Source of the DNA: Apoda limacodes
Lineage: Eukaryota > Arthropoda > Insecta > Lepidoptera > Limacodidae
Assembly: GCA_946406115.1 (NCBI GenBank)
Contig: OX291545.1
Coordinates: forward strand, 21,199,153 to 21,263,152
Length of the DNA stretch: 64,000 nt
Reading direction: 5' to 3'
Shown piece after piece: positions 36,201-47,109 of the stretch. A program made the translations under genes and the position numbers. A model generated the notes under the pieces. The model worked only from the letters and a program-made list of their open reading frames with translations. It searched no databases and was not told the DNA's origin. How positions within the stretch are numbered: position 1 is the first letter of the stretch; every line of letters starts with the position of its first letter.

Positions 36201-36425
36201 TCGTTGACATCAAGGCTCGTTTCATAGTAATAATGTTTGTCCCCGGTCACAGGTAATACTACAACTGTAAATTTAAATATGCAGAAGTGTTGTACGAATT
36301 ATCTGTCAGTAAAAAAAAACTACCAAAGATTTTTTACTATTCCTATGTAATGGAATTTTTCGCAATTTTCTAATGTAAATCCCTAGTTTCAAGTCATTCA
36401 ATGGTTGTTTTGCAAAAAAAAATAA
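33270..36425. other. AT-rich stretch with one unassigned GC-richer island
   Basis: At about 34940-35240 the base composition rises and a short plus frame starting at 34962 encodes MFSADYTFTFSQPSASAQVP before a stop about 20 codons later. I do not recognise it; it could be a gag scrap or a decayed exon. The rest shows no gene. Confidence 0.4.
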
Positions 36426-36430
36426 AAAAT

Positions 36431-37451
36431 GATATTAAGACGGCGATGTGGCTACATAGACATTATAGAAATCAAGCTGGTATATCTGTGAACCGCGCGA
36501 AATAATGTTATATTCGGTTTGATGATATTAAGACGGCGATGTAGCTACATAGACATTATAGAAATCAAGCCCGTATATCTGTGAACCGCGAGAAATAATG
36601 TGATATTCGGTTTGATGATATTAAGACGGCGATGTAGCTACATAGACATTATAGAAATCAAGCCGGTATATCTGTGAACCGCGCGAAATAATGTGATATT
36701 CGGTTTGATGATATTAAGACGGCGATGTAGCTACATAGACATTATAGAAATCAAGCCCGTATATCTGTGAACCGCGCGAAATAATGTGATATTCGGTTTG
36801 ATGATATTAAGACGGCGATGTAGCTACATAGACATTATAGAAATCAAGCCGGTATATCTGTGAACCTCGCGAAATAATGTGATATTCGGTTTGATGATAT
36901 TAAGACGGCGTTTAGCTACATAGACATTATAGAAATCAAGCCGGTATATCTGTGAACCGCGCGAAATAATTTGATATTCGGTTTGATGATATTAAGACGG
37001 CGATGTAGCTACATAGACATTATAGAAATCAAGCCCGTATATCTGTGAACCGCGAGAAACAATGTGATATTCGGTTTGATGATATTAAGACGGCGATGTA
37101 GCTACATAGACATTATAGAAATCAAGCCGGTATATCTGTGAACCGCGCGAAATAATGTGATATTCGGTTTGATGATATTAAGACGGCGATGTAGCTACAT
37201 AGACATTATAGAAATCAAGCCCGTATATCTGTGAACCGCGCGAAATAATGTGATATTCGGTTTGATGATATTAAGACGGCGATGTAGCTACATAGACATT
37301 ATAGAAATCAAGCCGGTATATCTGTGAACCTTGCGAAATAATGTGATATTCGGTTTGATGATATTAAGACGGCGTTTAGCTACATAGACATTACAGAAAT
37401 CAAGCCGGTATATCTGTGAACCGCGTGAAATAATGTGCTATTGGGTTTGTG
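36431..37451 (+). repeat. 93-bp satellite, 11 units, arranged as a five-unit higher-order repeat
   Basis: Units start at 36431, 36524, 36617, 36710, 36803, 36896, 36988, 37081, 37174, 37267 and 37360. Each has GATATTAAGACGGCGATGTA, GAAATCAAGC, TATATCTGTGAACC and AATGTGATATTCGGTTTGAT. Units two to six and seven to eleven match in order. The first of each block has CGCGAGAAA, the third-base variant alternates CCCGT and CCGGT, the fourth has a changed CCTCGCG/CCTTGCG, and the fifth has a one-base deletion (GGCGTTTAGC). The period of the larger repeat is 464 bp. All six frames contain stops in each unit, so it is non-coding. Each full-length unit holds the 12-bp palindrome ATGTAGCTACAT. Confidence 0.95.
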
Positions 37452-37454
37452 TGA

Positions 37455-38070
37455 ATCCAGCAGCACCAGTCGGACGTGTTTCTTTTGAGTGAGTGGGTGT
37501 GTTTTTTGTGTGTCCTCTGTACCGCCGCAACAAAGATATAAGTAACTAGATATTTTAATACTAGCTATATTTTAGTAGCTACCATGTTCTTGGTTTTGCA
37601 GTAGTAGTAGAGAAAAATGTAATGGGTCAATAAAGCTCCATCAATACCCTCAAAATACAAATATTCTCTGGAACAACCATTCATTCAGTCATTTGGGCAA
37701 CTAAAAAGGTGGTCCAAAGGACAATATTAGTTGCCCATTAGACAAAATGTTAAATTCCCGGGTCCGCGTGTACCAATGAGTCTTTTCTTAATTTCTCATG
37801 TACGGTCATTTGCAATAGTCCATATATAGTGTAAAGGTTAAAATTGCGTGAAGCTATTCTGTGAATCTCGCACTCACACATTAACATTATCAGAACTGTC
37901 AATAATATTAACCTTTAATCGACAAAATTAAGTTCAGTTTTCTTTATACTAACCAGTTTATTTAAACCTATACCTAATAGTTCCTCTATCTTTAGGTTTC
38001 TTAACCTAACAATAAACAAATAAGGTGTAATCTGCAGTGTTGTTCTACATAAGTTTTGTTTATTTCGCAA
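37455..38070. other. Spacer after the satellite, no gene
   Basis: Begins with a short GT-rich run (about 37490-37520). AT-rich otherwise, with no coding signal. Confidence 0.5.
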
Positions 38071-38326
38071 TCAATGTTATGTGCCCGGTGTGGTAGTGTA
38101 GGTAGGCGTTGCGATTTAAACCGGCGAGCCTATGATTCAAATCACACTATTTCCGTTTTGAGTATTTTTGTTAGGAATAACTTTTTTTTATGTTTTGACA
38201 TCTAGTTCTCTCTGAAAAGGACCAGTTGGTATGAGAACTTTTTGTTTTGTTTGCAAGAATTAAAACACATGCAATCAAATAAAATGGTTTTTATTAAATT
38301 TTTATAAATCATAAATAATGTTTTAG

Positions 38327-38811
38327 ATAAATGTCTCTTTTTTCTATATATATATTTCCTATGGTTATAGCTTAAGTAATCGTTTTCGTAATGAAAAGAA
38401 AATTGAAACTTAACCATAAGAATAAAAAAAAATACAAGTCAACATTCAGTCGGTAACGCTGCTATATTTTGAAAAACAACAAAGTAAAAAAAAATGTTAT
38501 GTCTGAGATATATTGAAATGTAAAAAAATATCTGTAAGAGAAATAGTACTTTATTTTTAGGGTTCCGTATAAATGTCTCTTTTTTCTATATATATATATT
38601 TCCTATAGTTATAGCTTAAGTATTCATTTTCGTAATGAAAAGAAAATTGAAACTTAATTATAAGAATAAAAAAAAATACAAGTCACCATTCATTCGGTAA
38701 CGCTGCTATATTTTGAAAAACAAAGTAAAAAAAAATTGTTATGTCTTAAATATATTGAAATGTAAAACAATATCTGTAAGAAAAATAGTACTTTATTTTT
38801 AGGGTCCCGTA
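38327..38811 (+). repeat. Tandem duplication, 242-bp period
   Basis: Unit A (38327-38568) and unit B (38569-38811) share AAATGTCTCTTTTTTCTATA, GTTATAGCTTAAGTA, GTAATGAAAAGAAAATTGAA, GGTAACGCTGCTATATTTTG and ATAGTACTTTATTTTTAGGG. Both end in the GGT(T/C)CCGTA that forms the terminus of the following element, so the duplicated segment includes the element's first bases. Confidence 0.9.
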
Positions 38812-39205
38812 CCCAAAGGGTAATTAGCGGAACCCTATTACTAAGACTCCGGCTGTATCTCATGAACCGTGATAGACAGACAGTTGAAATTTTCACAGAA
38901 GATATATTTCTGTTGCCGCTATTACAACAAATACTACAACAGAAAAACAGAATAAAATAAATATTTAAGGAGGCTCCCATACAACAAATGTGATTTTTTT
39001 GCTCGATTTTGTTTGATATTGATAACGGCAACAGGTAGACGCTTAAAATATTTACAGAATAGTTAGTTATATAGTTACTTTAAAAATAAATAATTAAATT
39101 AAAATAAAACAAAAATTAAAGGGGGGCTCCGATACAACAAACGTAATTGTTTTGCCGTTTTTATAGATAATGGTACGGAACCCTTTGTGCGCGAGTCCGA
39201 CTCGC
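38801..39205 (+). repeat. GGTTCCGTACC-type lepidopteran element, plus orientation
   Basis: Starts AGGGTCCCGTACCCAAAGGG, then CGGAACCCTATTACTAAGAC, CTGTATCTCATGAACCGTGA, GACAGTTGAAATTTTCACAG and CTCCCATACAACAAATGTGA. It ends GGTACGGAACCCTTTGTGCG and CGAGTCCGACTCGC. The usual CACTTGGCCGG tail is lost where the Tc1-like pseudogene begins. It is the inverse-orientation relative of 61819-62308. Confidence 0.8.
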
Positions 39206-39850
39206 CTATTTAATATAACCTCCATTATTTTCAATTACAGCAAGCAAGCGCTGCCGCATAGATCCGACTATATTAGAATAGATCTGTTCCTCTAATATTG
39301 TCCCAAATTTCCACACAGTGAGCCCTAATGACTCTGTAGTTCTTTCATTTCGCATGTCCCATCTTTGCACCATCAAACCCCATAGGTTTTCTATGGACCA
39401 GCTGCAGTCATCCACCCCCACATATTAAGTGATATCCGTCTAGATTCCATATTTGGGACAACATTTTGTTCTGCATAACGGGTTTCATTTCTGCGCCACA
39501 AATAAACCCTCCCGTTTTCAGATGATTCAAACGACTTCTTATCGGTGAATAAGGTGTGCTCCTAGTCAAAATCTAAATACTACCTTGCAAACAACAATCT
39601 ATTTTGTTTATGGGTATTAGTTAAAAACGGTTTTTAGCTGGCTTTCTATGATGCAATCCTTCAATATGCAGAGCTCGATGAATAATGTGTGTTAAACATG
39701 TTCCCAAACACAGCAGTCGGTATGAAACCATTGTTCCACCATAAATCTTCTTTGAGTTGCATCAATGTGCCGCGAGAGTCCACTTCGAGGTTGAGTTGAT
39801 AAATTCCCCTCCTCTTGGTTGCGTGAGACCCAACGCTTTACGGTAATCCA
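39206..39850 (-). pseudogene. Tc1-like transposase, internally deleted
   Basis: The minus strand starts with the helix-turn-helix end of the DNA-binding domain: TVKRWVSRNQEEGNLSTQPR and GLSRHIDATQRR. After decayed sequence come the first catalytic block TLFTDKKSFESSENG, VYLWRRNETRYAEQNVVPN, and RRISLNMWGWM. Then it jumps directly to DDCSWSIENLWGLM, the equivalent of the family's (S)PDLNPIEN-x-W block. The C-terminus is SNIVGSMRQRLLAVIENNGG and a stop at 39206-39208. About 70-80 residues that should hold the second catalytic Asp are missing between WGWM and DDCSW. Tc1/mariner enzymes cut and paste at TA sites. Frameshifts and the deletion leave it inactive. No terminal inverted repeat was identified. 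Confidence 0.9.
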
Positions 39851-40114
39851 CTAAAAACTAAAGTGCCTGATTAAAATAACGGTTTTTCAAACTACTGAAT
39901 TATATTTTAATTTTTTTTTAGATATACTTACAAAACCCTAACCCTACCCTCAGAAACAAATCGGCAACGAACGACAAAAATAATATGTCTACCTACGTAG
40001 CATCCGCATCTAACTTAATAGCTATTAGAAAATTGGTCTAAGCTGTTTAACTGAACACAATATTCATAATTCGTAAAATGTAACAAAAACAAAAAGAAAG
40101 GCATAAGGTGAAAT

Positions 40115-40200
40115 TCTAATCCACAACCTCCATTGCTCTCAAAACACGTATTAAGATCTGATACGTCTATCCACTAGGCTACGGATACGATAACTTTTCA
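40115..40200 (-). repeat. tRNA-derived SINE-like head
   Basis: The minus strand has an RNA polymerase III A-box-like TAGCCTAGTGGATAGACG and about 50 bases later a degenerate B-box-like GGTTGTGGATTAGAATTTC. The arms do not fold into a proper tRNA cloverleaf, so it is a SINE or a decayed tRNA copy. Confidence 0.45.
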
Positions 40201-40374
40201 CGTGAAATTATAATATCTAATATTAAATGAAACTGATATTACTCAGGTCCTACGAGACATATTACTTTATTTCTTCAAGTGTGTGAGTGACTACGCCTTG
40301 CCATTCTATTTTGTTTTGAAACTCTATATGCAGTTTTGCAAATGAGTGAACACTGAGTTATTTATTCACACCAC

Positions 40375-40560
40375 TGGCTTTTCGGTGTTGGAAAACATCG
40401 TGAGGAAACCTGCATACGTCAAGAAAAAAAAAAGAAGTATGTGAAGTCCACAATCCGCACTGGGCCCGCGTATGGACTATAGCCCAAATCACCCTCGCTT
40501 ATGAGGGTAGGCCGTGCCCCAACAGTGGGGACGTATGAAGGCTGGCGAGCTACTATGAGA
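40375..40560 (+). repeat. Lepidopteran repeat with GGAAAACATCGTGAGGAAAC block
   Basis: TTTTCGGTGTTGGAAAACAT, CGTGAGGAAACCTGCATACG, GTGAAGTCCACAATCCGCAC, TGGGCCCGCGTATGGACTAT and CCCCAACAGTGGGGACGTAT follow in an order that is very common in Lepidoptera, probably from a non-LTR 3' region or SINE body. It may belong to the same SINE as 40115-40200. Confidence 0.7.
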
Positions 40561-40989
40561 GCCAACGTTTTGCGAGCGTAAGTCTTTGCAGGTAGGATGC
40601 CCTGGTCGAAGCCTCTCGTCTTCATGCTCTGCGGTATAACTCATCAAGCATCAGCCGGCCATCCTAGCTGGATCCGCCTATCGGCTTCCTTCTCAAAGTA
40701 GTTCCGGCCTAGTCGGATTTAAACATCTTGCACTACCTCGAGTAGTGTAGCAGCAACCTGACTTGTGTCTTGTCCAAATTCATGTAAAGGGGATTCACCC
40801 TAGATGTTGTGAGGGTTCCTCTAGGGTATGCAACATTCTGCTCAGTTCTTCTAGTGACACTGCCATAGTGATGAACGATATCGGCGGCAAACCTACAGTG
40901 TTCAATTATTCGCCGTTTTCGCTTATGCAAACAAGAAATATAAGGTTTAACTAACAAAAACAAAAACACCCATCTAGGGAATCGATAGA

Positions 40990-41461
40990 ATGCTGTTGAA
41001 CAGAGGATGCATGAGCTAGAGCAAACCTTTTCGGAAAAATACATTGCTACAATAGCTGATTTACCCGTAACAGAAAAAGAAAATGCTTTGATATTAAGTA
41101 ATATAGTTGCGGACAAATTGCATATTGAAAATATTAAATTAAAAGTGTTAAGAGAATTTATTGGCAGAATTGCAAGATGGAAAACAAACAAACTGGATTC
41201 TAAATGCGCGTAACTGTAAGCATACATTAGTCGATATAATACCCTCGATTGATGCGCAAAATGCAAAAGAAAGCATCTATATTAAAGAGGCTTTCACGCA
41301 ATTCAATAAAACATTGTTTTGTAAAACTAGAAGTGAACTTCAAAGTAAATATAAGTATCAGCGCTTTTAAGATGAAAAAAATCAGGGTACGTAAAGAAGA
41401 CAACAGCAAAATTATAATTATTAGAAATGTAAACGACATTCAGCAGTTACTAAACGAATAG
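40990..41461 (+). pseudogene. Retrotransposon ORF1 (gag-like) remnant
   Basis: Across three frames the plus strand gives QRMHELEQ, IADLPVTEKENALILSN, NIVADKLHIENIKLKVLREF, GKQTNWILNARNCKHTLVDI, SIYIKEAFTQFNKTLFCKTR and KKIRVRKEDNSKIIIIRNVN, DIQQLLNE, stop at 41459-41461. The last block is the equivalent of KIYLRLDDNSPIITI in the 13.4-kb ORF1. The copy is followed after about 40 bp by the ORF2 remnant, the arrangement seen in intact elements. A 177-codon open frame on the opposite strand (40733-41266) is largely antisense to it. Confidence 0.7.
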
Positions 41462-41501
41462 AGACAGATAATAGTTTGACTAGTATTTAGCTATATTCAC
41501 A

Positions 41502-42930
41502 ATGGCTGAATGCATCGAAATTAATGTTAAAGAACTAAATAACTGTTTAAATTTAGAGGATTTTTTAAAAGTGTATCCAAAAAACCTACACTTAAAAGCA
41601 TACATATAAATTTCCGTAAACTATTCAAAAAAATTAGTAGTCTTCTACAGTGCATAAACGGAGTAAAAAAAAATCGACATTATTATTATTACAGAAGCAG
41701 GGACTTCCGATTACTTGAAATCTGTATTTAACCTAGAAGTTTGTATTATGCACTCAAGATTTAGATTGAATCGCAAAGGGGGTGAAATTATTTTCTACAA
41801 TAGGTCTAAACTTACTTTTCAAACTCATAAAATAAGCACTTTATACCATGAATGCAGGTACATTATCCACCCCGAATCACTATAAATATACATTACACAG
41901 GCCTCTCAACTGTAATAAACACGATTTTATAGAATACTTAAATAGAATATTTAATAAATAAATAATTTAATTTAATTTTATAGAATAATTTAATAGTATC
42001 CGCAAAAAATTTTCGCAATCGGATAATTTTATTTCTCATAGGAGATATAAATATTGATTTGAAATCCAAAAACTTTGTTGTAAATATGTATTAAGATACG
42101 CTGTGTGAATATGGCTTTGACTGCGGAATAACAGACTACACAAGAATTGAGCTATGTGCCAGCACAATCTAACAAAATTGTGCATGGATCATATGTCCGT
42201 ACGATCTCATAAGCAGGATTTTTTTACGGCAGCGCTTGGAAAAACACTAGCCGACCATCATATGATTGCTGTTTCGTGCATATATACAGGATATTCAGAA
42301 ATATGAAATAAGAGTAAATAAAAATATATTAAATTATGAACTGGAGAACATTGACTGGACAGAAATCGATTTAATAGCATGCCCTGTATCAATTTACAAT
42401 TTAATAAAAAAAATATTAAGCAAATGCTACGATAGAAGTCAATTTTTATCAAAAAAAAATACTTCTTCTAGACGTTATACATAAAAATGGGTTAGTAGTA
42501 AAATAAACAATCAGTGCAAAAAGGAAGACGAAATGTTCGTAAACTGGAAAAAGACCCTAAAATAATATATTAAAATTAGAATATAACAAAATAAGAAATA
42601 AAACAAATAGAATGGTACAAATTACGAAAATTAATTATATTAAAACAGAAATAAATAACAATAAAAAAGATTATCAATAAATTTTCAGGAAAAATAACAA
42701 AAACCATCGTTACGCAATAATCAATGCTTTTAGGACCCTTAGAAAATAAAATATAGAAATCGCGAACTTATTCGGAAATACTACTGATAAAGAAAAGGAA
42801 CAGAAATTATTTTTACATGACTCTATGAGAAATTTATTTAAAGCATTTATTTTTGATAATGAAGGTTTTAAATTCCATTCTGACAAAGATGACCATCCTA
42901 TGTAGTCAAGCTCAAAGTTAGTTGGTGGAT
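41502..42930 (+). pseudogene. Retrotransposon ORF2 remnant (endonuclease and following linker)
   Basis: Starts at ATG 41502 (MAECIEINVKELNNCLNLED) and, with stops, contains IDIIIITEAGTSDYLKSVFN, the decayed equivalent of the endonuclease LTE-x-R block. It continues with NRKGGEIIFYNRSKL and HECRYIIHPESL. Near 42030-42050 an open stretch approximates the LLIGDINID block. Later come YELENIDWTEIDLIACPVSI and SSRRYTKKWVSSKINNQCKK-like text, resembling the linker between endonuclease and RT. A last readable stretch NTTDKEKEQKLFLHDSMRNL is near 42777. Conserved RT motifs were not found. Same general family as the 11.8-14.5 kb element, more decayed. Confidence 0.6.
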
Positions 42931-42934
42931 GGGA

Positions 42935-45900
42935 AATATGTCCATTGCCCCTTAGAGAAACATACGAATGCACCAACTAAGGTAATAGCCATTAAAAATG
43001 AAACAGTGATTGATTATTTAGACCTAAGCAATTTTTGTTTAGATGGTTTGTGTCAATAACAGAGTTAATTTATTTCAGGAAATTGTGAATAATGAAATGG
43101 GAAGGACATTGAGATAAACGCGTATGCAGTTTAAGGTAAAATACAGGGTAAAGATAGTTTGAATGGGTTAAAGGTAGGACATTTACTTAAAAGGAAAAAA
43201 GGCAAAAGCATAATAAATGACTCGATACTGTTACGCCGGTAACTTTTCAGAAGATATCGTCGGATAATAAACAAAATACAACAAGTTGCGTTGTTTGTAA
43301 TGGCCTTATATTGAACTACTAAGAACTTATGATAATTAAAAACTATAGATAAGTGAACCTTATACTCTTGACATAAGATTGCTTAAATTTCGAAATGGTT
43401 TTAAATATTGTTTACTAAGGAAACGCAGTTATAAAAACGAAAAGGCTTACCGGTAGCACCAGTGATTTTTATTCACGCCGACAAAAGCAGGGGTGTTTTA
43501 GAACATTGCACGTGTACTTAAATAGTAAATAACTCTTGGAAATAACCAACCTTTTTCTGCATTTCTTTTGTATACATACTTTTATACATAAATACATACT
43601 TTTTAAAAATATGTTTTTTCTTTTTTTACTTTTCTATAGCTATACATTTGGTATCAACCTAAAGATTCAAAAGTACCTATCGAAGATAAGGCAAGTTCCT
43701 TAGACAGCCAAATTTGTCGTTTGGACAACGTGGTTGTCCCCAAGTTTATTAACTAATCATCGCACTTTGTTTCCTATTCCATATTCAAATTACTTATACT
43801 TGATACACAGATTTATTAATCATTCTAAAAGATATAACTATATAGAACTTTGTTTTTAAATATGAACTATTTTTTATGATAATAAAACTTTATTTTAGTT
43901 ATAAGACAATGGTTGCCCAAGAGACATTATTATTTGAAAAAACTCCAGAGTCTTAATTAAATTACCAGCAAATATTTATACATTGGATATGAAGGTTAAT
44001 TCCGTCTTTGCCAGCATAAAATCATTAGTTTCATGGATCATTCATCATGGATTTCTTTAAAAAAAATATTATTTGTTTCGTTGTTTAAAGGACGGTTTTT
44101 TTGGGGTCCTCTAGAGTTTTTGACCAAAAGATCACCTTATTGTAAAAAAGTGCTCTGCTCCATAAGAAATTTAAGAGATCGATAGATAAATAAATAAATG
44201 TTTAAGGTTATCAAAAGTTTAAAAATTAACCAAAAAAAAATAAAATTTAAAATATTTGCAAACAGGACAAAAAATACTTTTAGTTCAATTTTTAGAAACG
44301 TAGCACAAAAACATCAACCCATAAAAAACATTTTTAAAAATCGCAGAACAAAAATGAATAACCTGTTAAAGCGTATTTAGACCAGAAACCATAAATAGTC
44401 CATAAATCAAATAAGACGATGATTCTGTGATAACCTTATAGAACATATTTTATACACAAATACGTGTGTTTTATAAAAATACGTGTATTATAAGTACCTT
44501 AATCAATCAAGCTTTATAAGGTGGCCGTACGGGTGGCGTTTTCGCATGTTCAATATTTCGCGCTCATATCGTTGCCACCGCGCTAGGCCAGTCATTGTAG
44601 CCTTCGCCTAAAAGGACTAAAATAGAACTAAGTGTATAAACATCCAAAGGTTATTTCTATTTCCATTTGTAAGCGCAGCGACAGTAAAAAAGATTTATTC
44701 TCGACTGGCAGGAATTCACAGAACCCATCATCTTTGTCGCGAGCTTTTTGTTATATTTTTGTACATTTATTTTCTTTTTAACTACGTATCATTATTTGCG
44801 AGCTTAACTTGTTGATCTAAAACGTTCCTATAACAGTTTCTATACCTACTTATGTATACGTTTTCATTATACACATCATATTTCGCAAACAACTTATACC
44901 AGCACTGAAATTAGTTTGTCAAATCGGGAATACATAGCCTAAATAGTTTATTATTGTAAAAGGAGTTAAGCAGGGAATTATAGTGCAATCATTAACTTCT
45001 CAGCAGCACCCCCTCTAGACGCGTTAGAACGTTAACAGGATTCTGGGTCAGAAAGATCTTTGTAAAAAATATTGGAGTCATATGCCAGGATTTATTAGGA
45101 AGCCTTTATATGAGCTGTAAAAAAGGACAAGTAGTGTGACTCAGTGTAGCCGATAGGTGGTGTAAGGTAAAATATAACAATACCAAAAGGTTTATTGTAC
45201 TGTCTGCTCAGATCAAGCTGACTCCTTGCAAATGCGGTGGCATAAAGCATTTTGTATACATTGTCAACGGACAAGAAGGTTTTGAATGGAGGAACTACCA
45301 TCCTCACCCTGAACGGGAAGCGGGATTTATTTTACGTAATATTGTTGTTTAATTTTCAAAGGAGTTTAGAAATCACCAAATGATATTATTATGGAAGTGG
45401 AAAAGAAAATCTGGTAAATAAAAAAGGGCTCGCAAATTAATCCTCTTGCAATTATTTGGGAGAACCCGGTACTTCCTAATTGTATAGGAAGCAGAGAGCT
45501 TCCACCCCGAGCTGTCAGTCAAAAGCTCTCTGCTTACAGTTAAACAATTAACTTAAATCCAGCTTCCAGTCCGGAGTGAGGATGGTAATTTCCAGATGTG
45601 TGAATTCCAATATTTAAAAACAAAATTTAACCAATACATCGAATCAAAAAAAAAAGAAATAAGAATATTTCTATGCAGGTATTTCTTAATTAATTTGCAT
45701 ATTCGTAAGATTATGTATTATTATTATTTATAGCACTGTATAAGTCCTTAGTAGCTAAATGAATAAAAAATATATGGCTTCTGAAAACTTCAATATAAAA
45801 GCTTTTTATTAGCGTTTATTTATATCTACTTTGGAGGGCTTAACTTTCTAACGAGCATAAGTGCTCGGAATTTCTCATGAATTAGTGAAGTTTTCTGTAA

Positions 45901-46590
45901 GCCGCCGAGTAAAGATGGTATTGGCAATTAATGTTGCCGCTTTTGGAAGTTGAGTTCCTAGTAAGTGCTGTGAAAATGTAAAAGTATAAATTCCAGATAC
46001 AGATATCTTTGCTATAGATACCAGATAACGGATAAAAATACATATACAACTTTTTTTTGCAAATACATACATATTATACATAGAAAACACCCAGTCTTAA
46101 GATAAACACAAATGTACATCACATTAATTTTTTGAATTGTTCGAACCTACACACCAGTAGTACCCACGGAGCAGTTTTTTAATTTAATTTTCAATAAAAG
46201 CTTTTGCATTTGGTAAAACATGATTTTTAAGATTTAACGCAGCCAGACAACGTTTTTTAACGTAGAACACGTTAACCCAAAGTGCATTCAAGATTGCGTC
46301 ATAATCCGATAACGGAAAGTTAGTTAAAATAATTATATTCCAAGGTTTGAGCCAGACTGAAAACGTTTATTTACCTATTGCCTTGTCACGTGAACCCAAA
46401 GCATCTTGTTATGTAACGAATTGTATGATTGGTTTGAAATAATAATTTGATTTTCTACACCGTTATTGAAGTTTTCTCGGAATTTAAAATATAATTTTGA
46501 AAAAATAATACAATAGTACAATTCAATATATGTGTGGCAAATCTGTTATAACAACGAGTCCCGACTGATGGCAAGAGTCGAAGGCGAGGG
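42935..46590. other. AT-rich stretch, no gene; one strong short hairpin
   Basis: A GC-richer patch at about 44520-44720 could not be assigned. The hairpin at 45489-45535 is listed separately. Confidence 0.5.
45489..45535. repeat. Short perfect hairpin, 13-bp stem, 21-nt loop
   Basis: AAGCAGAGAGCTT and AAGCTCTCTGCTT flank 21 bases; outside them TAATTGTATAGG and ACAGTTAAACAATTA add further partial pairing, giving a stem of pre-miRNA size. Confidence 0.6.
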
Positions 46591-46599
46591 TAAACATAC

Positions 46600-46740
46600 G
46601 GAACGAGTTGAAATGACAGTTCCGCATGTCTATTGAACGACTGTTACTGTCACAAAAAAAAAATTATATATGACAGTATATTTTTTTGATAAAGTAAAAA
46701 GCTCTAGTGCGTAATCTTCAATTTTCTGCACGCTAGCTAC
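46600..46740 (+). repeat. Dispersed repeat, copy 1
   Basis: Contains GTCTATTGAACGACTGTTAC and TGATAAAGTAAAAAGCTCTA then GTGCGTAATCTTC. The same blocks recur in the same order at 50085-50285. Confidence 0.5.
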
Positions 46741-47037
46741 GTTATAATATATCGCTTTTTGAGCAACTTAAAAGAATATTAGGTACTAAATTTTGCCACT
46801 CGGAACCGATTGAATTCTAAACTATAAAACGAGAAATATTTATATATTTGTAATTCCGTTCTTGAAAACGGCTCTAACGAGTTCGGTGAGGTTTATGCAT
46901 TAACGTTGGTATTAGGGGGCGGAAAATCGCTTTAGCGAAGTCTCGGGTCTGGGAAAAATCATTTTCTCTGTGTATTTACACACAAAGTTGACTTGTCTGT
47001 GCAATATGATAGGTAATTTCGCCGTAGTAATCATTTT

Positions 47038-47105
47038 CTCAACAGCCTAGTGAGTAGTGCGTACATCTACCACGACGGAATGCGCGAGTTCGAATCCTGC
47101 AACAT
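47038..47105 (+). repeat. tRNA-derived SINE-like head
   Basis: A-box-like ACAGCCTAGTGAGTAGTG and, 30 bases on, a good B box GAGTTCGAATCCTGC. No closed acceptor stem, so it is not a working tRNA gene. Confidence 0.5.
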
Positions 47106-47109
47106 GTAT

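Noticed and set aside
36431..37451. CRISPR-like array or protein repeat
   Set aside because: Repeats are contiguous with no unique spacers, and every frame has stops in each unit; it is a simple tandem satellite in a eukaryotic setting.
38078..38150. Another tRNA-like SINE head (GATTCAAATCAC)
   Set aside because: The B-box-like block is degenerate and no convincing A box at the right spacing was found.
40733..41266. Longest open frame in the window, 177 codons on the minus strand
   Set aside because: Its first half is antisense to a recognisable ORF1 remnant on the plus strand, and the rest has no family resemblance; it is most likely an accident of stop-codon distribution.
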